Shown here: piece by piece, positions 59,076-64,000 of the stretch
How positions within the stretch are numbered: the first letter of the stretch is position 1
How the letters are laid out: every line of letters starts with the position of its first letter
Assembly (NCBI GenBank): GCA_039922495.1
Contig: JBDTEO010000010.1
Location: forward strand, 1-64,000
Source: JALYYC01 sp039922495
Lineage (GTDB): Bacteria; Chloroflexota; Dormibacteria; CF-121
DNA length: 64,000 nucleotides
Direction: 5' to 3'
Position numbers and translations under genes: made by a program
Notes under the pieces: model-generated
The model's database searches: none
Seen by the model: the letters and a program-made list of their open reading frames with translations, nothing else
Told to the model about the DNA's origin: nothing

Positions 59076-60563
59076 CTAGGCGCGGACCCCGCGGATGGCT
59101 GCCTCGGCCGCCGCGCGTTCGTCCCAGGGCTGTTTGCCGCGTCCGATCAGGATGCTCCGCTCGTGTCCCTTGCCCGCGAGCAGGATGGTATCGCCGGACC
59201 CGGCCCGCTGGACGGCATGGGCAATGCCCGCCGACCGGTCCTCAATGCGGGCGTAGTTCGTGCCCTCTTTCCAGCCGACCTCTTCCGCGCCGGCGGCGAT
59301 GTCGTTGAGGATCGTCCCGGCATCCTCCTCGCGGGGATCCTCGTTGGTGAAGACGGCGTAGTCGCTCAGCCGCGCGGCGATCTCGCCCATCCACGGCCGC
59401 TTCTCCCGGTCGCGATCGCCGGCGCTGCCGAAGACCGCGATCAGCTTGCCGGTGGTGACGGGCCGTAGCTCGCGCAGGACCTTTTCCAGGCTCTGCGGCG
59501 TGTGCGCGTAATCGATGATGACGGTGAAGGGCTGACCGAGGTCGACCCGTTCCATCCGCCCGCTGACCCCCGAAAAGCTTTCCAGCCCCCGGCGGATCTC
59601 ATCGAGTGAGAGCCCCAGCGCGATCCCGGTCGCCGCGGCGGCCAGCGCGTTGGACGCATTCCATCGACCGCTGACCGGAAGGCGTAGGTCGAGCGCACCG
59701 AGGGGGGTGGTCGCCGCGATCTGCAGTCCCTTGGTCGAGGCCTCGACCCGATTGGCTTTCAGGTCAGCGTCCATCTGGACCCCGTACGAGATTCGCTGCG
59801 CGATCGGCCGGTTAACGAGATAGGCGTAGCTTGGATCGTCGCGGTTGAGCACCGCCGTCTTGGCCAGTCCTTTCACCGCGCTGGCGGCGGTTATGTCGAT
59901 CAACTGGGCCTTGGCTTCGCGGTAGGCCTCGATCGTGCGGTGGAAGTCGAGATGCTCGTGCGCGATATTGGTGAAGACCGCGACGTCGTAATCGCAACCC
60001 GCGACCCGCTCCAGGGCGAGCCCATGCGAGCTGGTCTCGATGACCACGTCCTGGATCCCCGCGTCGCGCATCCGCGCCAGCTGCTCCTGGATCTCGAGTG
60101 CTTCCAGCGTGGTCTGCCTCGACTCGTTGGCGCTCACCTCGCCACCGACACGGATGTCGACCGTGCTCATCGAGCCGGCCCGCCGGCCGGTACTAAGCAA
60201 CATCTGCTGGATCATGGTCGTGGTGGTGGTTTTTCCGTCCGTCCCGGTGACGCCGATGACGACCATGGCCCGGGTCGGATGCCCGAAGAAGGCGCTCGAG
60301 ATCAATGCCAGGGCAAGGCGCGTATCGGCGACCACGACCTGCGGCCAGGCGGTGCCAACGCGCCGCTGTACCACCGCCACCGCCGCACCGTCGCGCAGCG
60401 CCGTTTCGACGTAGCGATGGCCGTCGGTGTGCTCACCGGGAATCGCGACGAAGCCGTCACCGGGACGGAGGCGTCGTGAGTCGTAACAGACGCCCGTGAC
60501 GTCCGGATCCGCTGGCGGCGCCTCCGTGATGGGGACGCCCACAAGCAATTGGCTCAGCTTCAC
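59076..60563 (-). CDS. murE: UDP-N-acetylmuramoyl-tripeptide synthetase MurE
   Basis: 495 residues. ATP-dependent ligase adding the third amino acid to UDP-MurNAc-L-Ala-D-Glu. Seen: YDSRRLRPGDGFVAIPG, VVIGVTGTDGKTTTTTMIQQM with Lys111, VIETSSHGLALERVAGCDYDVAVFTNIAHEHLDFH, RMERVDLGQPFTVIIDYAHTPQSLEKVL, and NEDPREED at about 407-414. The Arg in the D-P-R motif is typical of enzymes using meso-diaminopimelate. It stands alone, not in a dcw cluster, divergent from folP by 23 bases. Confidence 0.96.
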   Translation of the reverse strand: MKLSQLLVGVPITEAPPADPDVTGVCYDSRRLRPGDGFVAIPGEHTDGHRYVETALRDGAAVAVVQRRVGTAWPQVVVADTRLALALISSAFFGHPTRAMVVIGVTGTDGKTTTTTMIQQMLLSTGRRAGSMSTVDIRVGGEVSANESRQTTLEALEIQEQLARMRDAGIQDVVIETSSHGLALERVAGCDYDVAVFTNIAHEHLDFHRTIEAYREAKAQLIDITAASAVKGLAKTAVLNRDDPSYAYLVNRPIAQRISYGVQMDADLKANRVEASTKGLQIAATTPLGALDLRLPVSGRWNASNALAAAATGIALGLSLDEIRRGLESFSGVSGRMERVDLGQPFTVIIDYAHTPQSLEKVLRELRPVTTGKLIAVFGSAGDRDREKRPWMGEIAARLSDYAVFTNEDPREEDAGTILNDIAAGAEEVGWKEGTNYARIEDRSAGIAHAVQRAGSGDTILLAGKGHERSILIGRGKQPWDERAAAEAAIRGVRA

Positions 60564-60586
60564 GGAGGTGATGCTACGCTCAGCCC

Positions 60587-61435
60587 TTGGTGGTCAGCCT
60601 GCGCCGCGATCCCCTTCGCATTGGCTCATCAGCATTCCACTGGGGCTCGCGGACGTACATCATGGGCATCGTCAACGTCACCCCCGACTCCTTCTCGGGC
60701 GACGGCATCACGCGCGTGGACCAGGCGGTGGCGCGAGCCCGGCAGATGGAAGCCGACGGCGCCGATCTGATCGATGTCGGCGCGGAGTCGACCCGGCCCG
60801 AAACCTGGGCCGGCCCGGGTCTGGCGGAGGAGGACGAGCTCGCCCGTGTCATCCCCGCCGTCGAGGCGATCAGCGCCGCGGTGACGATCCCCGTCTCCAT
60901 CGATACCTATAAATCAGAGGTCGCGCGTCGGGCGCTGGCGGCCGGGGCCCGCCTCGTCAACGACGTGTTCGGGCTGCGGCGAGATCCCACGATGGCGGCG
61001 GCGGTCGCCGAAACCGGGGTTCCGGTGATCCTGATGCACAACGGGTCGACGCCTGCCGGAAAAGACCTGGTGACGGACATCCGGGCCGGGCTCGAGGAGA
61101 GTCTCTCGTTGGCCAGCCGAGCCGGCATCGATCATGACCGGATCCTGGTCGACCCCGGGATCGGGTTCGGCAAGACGCGCGACGGCAACCTGGAAATCAT
61201 TCGCCGGCTCCCAGAGTTCAGAGCGCTCGGCTGTCCGATCCTGATCGGCCCGTCGCGGAAATCGTTCATCGGGAAGACGCTCGACCTGCCCGTCGACGAC
61301 CGGCTCGAGGGAACCGCCGCGGCGGTCGCGTTGAGCATCGCCGGGGGCGCCGACGTGGTCCGGGTGCACGACGTCAAAGCGATGGTCCGGGTGGCCCGCA
61401 TGGCCGATGCGATCGTGCGAGGGGCCGGCGCATGA
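60587..61435 (+). CDS. folP: Dihydropteroate synthase
   Basis: 282 residues (TTG at 60587; a GTG at 60590 is an alternative). Joins 6-hydroxymethyl-dihydropterin pyrophosphate and p-aminobenzoate in folate synthesis. Seen: YIMGIVNVTPDSFSGDGI, DGADLIDVGAESTRP, VTIPVSIDTYKSEVARRAL, GARLVNDVFGLR, VPVILMHNGSTP, ILVDPGIGFGKTRDGNLEIIRRL, and GPSRKSFIGKTL. Complete TIM barrel. Overlaps folK by four bases. Confidence 0.97.
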   Translation: MVVSLRRDPLRIGSSAFHWGSRTYIMGIVNVTPDSFSGDGITRVDQAVARARQMEADGADLIDVGAESTRPETWAGPGLAEEDELARVIPAVEAISAAVTIPVSIDTYKSEVARRALAAGARLVNDVFGLRRDPTMAAAVAETGVPVILMHNGSTPAGKDLVTDIRAGLEESLSLASRAGIDHDRILVDPGIGFGKTRDGNLEIIRRLPEFRALGCPILIGPSRKSFIGKTLDLPVDDRLEGTAAAVALSIAGGADVVRVHDVKAMVRVARMADAIVRGAGA

Positions 61436-61830
61436 CCCGGGCCTGGCTCGCGCTGGGCAGCAACCTCGGGGATCGCGCCGGGTACCTGCTGGCGACCCGG
61501 GATTCGCTTGAGCGCACCGGGATCGCCATCATCCGGGCCTCAGCGGTCACCGAGACCGAACCGGTCGGCGTCCTCACGCAACCCCGCTTCCTGAACCAGG
61601 TGCTGGAAGTCGAGACCGAGCTCGAGCCGCGCGCGCTGCTCACGACCATCAAGCGCCTCGAGGCCGAGCTCGGCCGCCAGGCCCGCGTGCGTTGGGGCCC
61701 GCGGGAGATCGATATCGACATCCTCCGCTACGACGAGCGGGTCGTGAACGAGCCGGGACTGACGATCCCGCACCCCGAACTCCCTAATCGGCCTTTCCTT
61801 CAGGTGTTGCTCGAGGAGGTCGCCTCATGA
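61432..61830 (+). CDS. folK: 6-hydroxymethyl-7,8-dihydropterin pyrophosphokinase
   Basis: 132 residues, shorter than the 160 or so of well-known enzymes. Seen: AWLALGSNLGDRAGYL, TEPVGVLTQPRFLNQVLEVET, KRLEAELGR, RWGPREIDIDILRY, and IPHPELPNRPFLQVLLEEV. The catalytic loop and the two metal Asp residues (DIDIL) are present, so it should be active. Supplies the substrate of FolP and is coupled to it by overlap; overlaps the next gene as well. Confidence 0.96.
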   Translation: MTRAWLALGSNLGDRAGYLLATRDSLERTGIAIIRASAVTETEPVGVLTQPRFLNQVLEVETELEPRALLTTIKRLEAELGRQARVRWGPREIDIDILRYDERVVNEPGLTIPHPELPNRPFLQVLLEEVAS

Positions 61831-62966
61831 TGGCCGGCCCCCTGCGGGTGGCCTGGCTCGGCCATCAAAGCGGGCGGTCGGGTGACGGCCTGCTGACCTA
61901 TTCACGTGAAGCGGTCGCGGGCCTGCGCGCCCGTGGGGTCAAGGTCTTCTTTGTCCACCACGGAGACCTGGACGCGGCCGCCGACGACACACTCAAGCTC
62001 AAGTCGCTGACGAGCAGCCACCGGTACATCATCTCCTCGCCCCGGACCAAGCGCACCATCACCGAGCTCCTGCGCCGCGAGCGCGTCGACCTCGTCCACG
62101 TCAGCTTGAGCTTCTCGACGTTGATCGACTTCGGGCTCCCCGAGCTCTGTCACGAGCTGGGTCTGCCGGTCGTCGCCACCTTTCACGTCCCCTACGACTC
62201 CCGCTTCTCGCTCTGGCAAGGGATCAGCACCGCGCTCTATCGCTTTTACTCGCAATCGCTTGCGAGTTACGACCGCGTCGTCATCTTTTCCGAGCAGCAG
62301 AAGGCGCTCCTTACCCACTACGGTGTGCCCGAATCGAACATCGCGGTCATCCCCAACGGTGTCGATGTCCAAAAGTACGCGCCTGGCCCGAGCGCGTATC
62401 GAGAGACGGCCGGGGCCGCCACCCTGATCGGGTACCTCGGACGTCTCGATCCGGAGAAGAACGTCGACGCGCTGCTGCGCGCCTTTCAGGATCTCGACGC
62501 CCCGGAGGATGTCCGGATGCTCCTGGTCGGCAGTGGCAGCGACCGACGCCGGCTGGCGCGCCGTTTCGCCAGCGACCGCGTGATCTTCACCGGTCAGGTG
62601 CTGGACGAGGCGGCCCGGATCGACATGCTGCGCGCCATGGATATCTTCGTCTTGCCCTCGATGGTTGAGGGGCTGTCGTTATCCCTGCTCGAGGCGATGG
62701 CGTGCGGCGTGGCGGCGGTCGCAACCGATGTCGGGTCGGACGGCGAAGCCCTGCGCGGCGCGGGACTGGTCATCGACTTAAAGGACCTCGAGGGCCAGCT
62801 TCGGCTGGCCCTCCGGACGCTGATCGACTATCCGGAGTTCCGCGCTGAGCTAGGACGACGGGCGCGGGCTCGCGCCCTCGAGCGCTACAGCCTCGCCAAC
62901 AACCTGGACCAGCTGCTCATGCTCTACCAGGAGCTACGACCGGCGACCGGCGTCGCCGCCTCGTGA
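61827..62966 (+). CDS. GT4-family glycosyltransferase
   Basis: 379 residues, ATG overlapping folK. GT-B fold: LRVAWLGHQSGRSGDGLLTYSREAVAGLRARG, VDLVHVSLSFST, VVATFHVPYD, VIPNGVDVQKYAPG, IGYLGRLDPEKNVDALLRAF, VRMLLVGSGSDRRRL, and PSMVEGLSLSLLEAMACGVAAVATDVGS with the E-x7-E pair. The sugar donor is not deducible. Translational coupling to folP-folK is unusual and may be incidental. Confidence 0.9.
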   Translation: MMAGPLRVAWLGHQSGRSGDGLLTYSREAVAGLRARGVKVFFVHHGDLDAAADDTLKLKSLTSSHRYIISSPRTKRTITELLRRERVDLVHVSLSFSTLIDFGLPELCHELGLPVVATFHVPYDSRFSLWQGISTALYRFYSQSLASYDRVVIFSEQQKALLTHYGVPESNIAVIPNGVDVQKYAPGPSAYRETAGAATLIGYLGRLDPEKNVDALLRAFQDLDAPEDVRMLLVGSGSDRRRLARRFASDRVIFTGQVLDEAARIDMLRAMDIFVLPSMVEGLSLSLLEAMACGVAAVATDVGSDGEALRGAGLVIDLKDLEGQLRLALRTLIDYPEFRAELGRRARARALERYSLANNLDQLLMLYQELRPATGVAAS

Positions 62967-62972
62967 CGACGA

Positions 62973-63683
62973 CTAGCTGAGCTTGCCGGCGCTCGTGAAG
63001 CGGTAGCCGATACCGGGCACCGCCAGGATAAAGAAAGGATGCGAGGGATCGACCTCGATCTTCCGGCGCAGGTTGCGGATATGGACGTCGATGACGCGGG
63101 TCTCGATCGGATACTCGTAGCCCCAGACGTGATTGAGGATCTTCTCGCGGGAGAGCACCTTGCCGGCATTGGCGGCGAGGAAGGCCAGCAAATCGAACTC
63201 GGTGTGTGTCAGCATCACCTCGCTGCCGTCGTGAAAGACGCGGCGCTCGTTGAGGTCGATCACCAGGTCCTTGAACTCCAGGCGGCCCTGGTTGACGGCC
63301 TCTTCTTCCTGGCGCGCTTTGCGGAGGTGGGCAGCAATGCGCGCCAGCAGCTCGCGGGTCCGAAACGGCTTGGTGATGTAGTCATCGGCGCCAATCTCGA
63401 GGCCGACGACGACATCGATCTCCTCCGTCTTGGCGCTGAGGATGATGATCGGCACGCGTAGCCCGGCCTTGCGGATGTCCCGGCAGACGTCGAAGCCGGA
63501 CACATCCGGCAGCATGACGTCAAGGAGAATCAGGTCGGGCTTGCTGACGTCCAGGCGGCGCAACGCCTCGCCGCCGGTCTCCGCCTCGACGACCTCGTAG
63601 CCCTCTTTTTCCAGGGCGAGGTGGATCGCCTTCCGAATCATCGCTTCGTCATCGACGATCAGGATCTTCTTGGCGGGTGGCAT
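62973..63683 (-). CDS. OmpR-family response regulator
   Basis: 236 residues. Receiver domain with the acidic pair in ILIVDDEAMIRKAI, phospho-acceptor Asp55 in LILLDVMLPDVSGFDVC, the Thr/Ser switch IIILSAKTEE and DDYITKPF (Lys). C-terminal winged helix: DLVIDLNERRVFHDGSEVMLTHTEFDLLAFLAANAGKVLSREKILNHVWG...VIDVHIRNLRRKIE, GIGYRFT. Its ATG overlaps the stop of the upstream kinase, forming a two-component pair. Confidence 0.96.
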   Translation of the reverse strand: MPPAKKILIVDDEAMIRKAIHLALEKEGYEVVEAETGGEALRRLDVSKPDLILLDVMLPDVSGFDVCRDIRKAGLRVPIIILSAKTEEIDVVVGLEIGADDYITKPFRTRELLARIAAHLRKARQEEEAVNQGRLEFKDLVIDLNERRVFHDGSEVMLTHTEFDLLAFLAANAGKVLSREKILNHVWGYEYPIETRVIDVHIRNLRRKIEVDPSHPFFILAVPGIGYRFTSAGKLS

Positions 63684-64000
63684 CAGCCGGCTCCGGCGGC
63701 AATCCGCGCCGGCGTTCGAGCCGAGCTGAGCGTGCGACGGCGCTGCCTGGCCGCGCCGGCATTGGTGGTCTCGGCGCGGGGCACCGTCACGATGAAGACG
63801 CTGCCCTTTCCATAATCGCTGCGTACGTGGACCTGGCCGCCGAGCATGGTGACCAGGTTGCGCACGATGTAGAGACCCAGCCCGGTGCCCGACGCGCGAC
63901 GGACGGCCGGATCATCCGCGCGATAAAACTTTTCGAAGAGGCGTGGCAGATGTTCCTTGCGGATTCCGACCCCCTGGTCTGAGACCTCGAACCTCACCGC
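63683..64000 (-). CDS. Sensor histidine kinase, C-terminal part only (runs off window)
   Basis: Only the last 105 or so codons are visible. FEVSDQGVGIRKEHLPRLFEKFYRADDPAVRRASGTGLGLYIVRNLVTMLGGQVHVRSDYGKGSVFIVTVP is the G1-F-G2 part of a HATPase_c domain. A low-complexity Ala/Arg tail follows. The gene begins beyond the right edge. Its stop overlaps the response-regulator start by one base, so this is the cognate kinase. Confidence 0.93.
   Translation of the reverse strand, partial: AVRFEVSDQGVGIRKEHLPRLFEKFYRADDPAVRRASGTGLGLYIVRNLVTMLGGQVHVRSDYGKGSVFIVTVPRAETTNAGAARQRRRTLSSARTPARIAAGAG

Noticed and set aside
1..64000. CRISPR arrays, insertion sequences, integrase or transposase genes, rRNA
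   Set aside because: No regularly spaced repeats and no transposase, integrase or Cas motifs were found on either strand.

Overview
The window is a high-GC bacterial chromosome segment. No rRNA or other marker gene here fixes the taxon. GTG, TTG and apparently CTG starts, ATGA-type gene overlaps, a Tad pilus locus without an outer-membrane secretin, a class F sortase, lipoproteins, a DUF2203 protein and paired ECF-sigma/membrane-sensor genes point to a soil-type, probably Chloroflexota- or Dormibacterota-like organism. That placement is an inference, not something the sequence proves.

Layout. (1) About 1-10.9 kb is accessory DNA: the 5' end of a DUF262/GmrSD-type gene running off the left edge, a trypsin-fold protease, two unrecognised minus-strand genes, a four-helix membrane protein, and a 6.7-kb secreted RHS/YD-repeat protein whose reading frame is broken once, with an orphan C-terminal tip. 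A remnant of an NB-ARC regulator and a tRNA-Lys(CTT) gene close the region. (2) 11.1-20.7 kb is one tightly packed plus-strand operon for a Tad/Flp pilus. It contains two type IV secretion parts: a PrgI-like domain fused to the TadZ-like ATPase, and a VirB4-like ATPase at the end. It also holds a 50-residue Flp pilin and a secreted PKD protein. (3) 20.8-23.9 kb encodes an exported Gly-rich/DUF11 protein that carries its own class F sortase at the C terminus, followed by an AT-richer possible nuclease gene. (4) 24.4-44 kb is mostly housekeeping and metabolism: ACT protein, GH36 alpha-galactosidase, lipase, dtd, a PadR/HAAS pair, CapA, glycosyltransferase, histidine kinase, dxs, an ECF sigma/Rieske pair, trxB, a PMT-like glycosyltransferase, a cysteine desulfurase and DUF2203. 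(5) 43.7-53.8 kb is an RDD/SpoIIM/DUF58/MoxR/DUF4350/DUF4129 membrane cluster, split by a sigma-like/TM/propeller sensor gene and a VapBC-type toxin-antitoxin pair. (6) 53.8-64 kb holds an FmdB protein, rsmG, an SH3 protein, a methyltransferase, an ECF sigma with a membrane partner and a propeller lipoprotein, murE divergent from folP-folK-GT4, and a response regulator with its truncated kinase.

How the genes fit together. Three themes recur. The first is surface structures: the Tad/T4SS chimera, the sortase-adhesin and the RHS protein. The second is envelope sensing by ECF sigma factors paired with membrane proteins ending in a Rieske domain or a beta-propeller. The third is cell-wall and folate enzymes at the right end. 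The most unusual items are the Tad/T4SS chimera, the adhesin-sortase fusion, the sigma-linked Rieske protein, and a sensor gene that seems to start at a CTG behind a perfect Shine-Dalgarno sequence.
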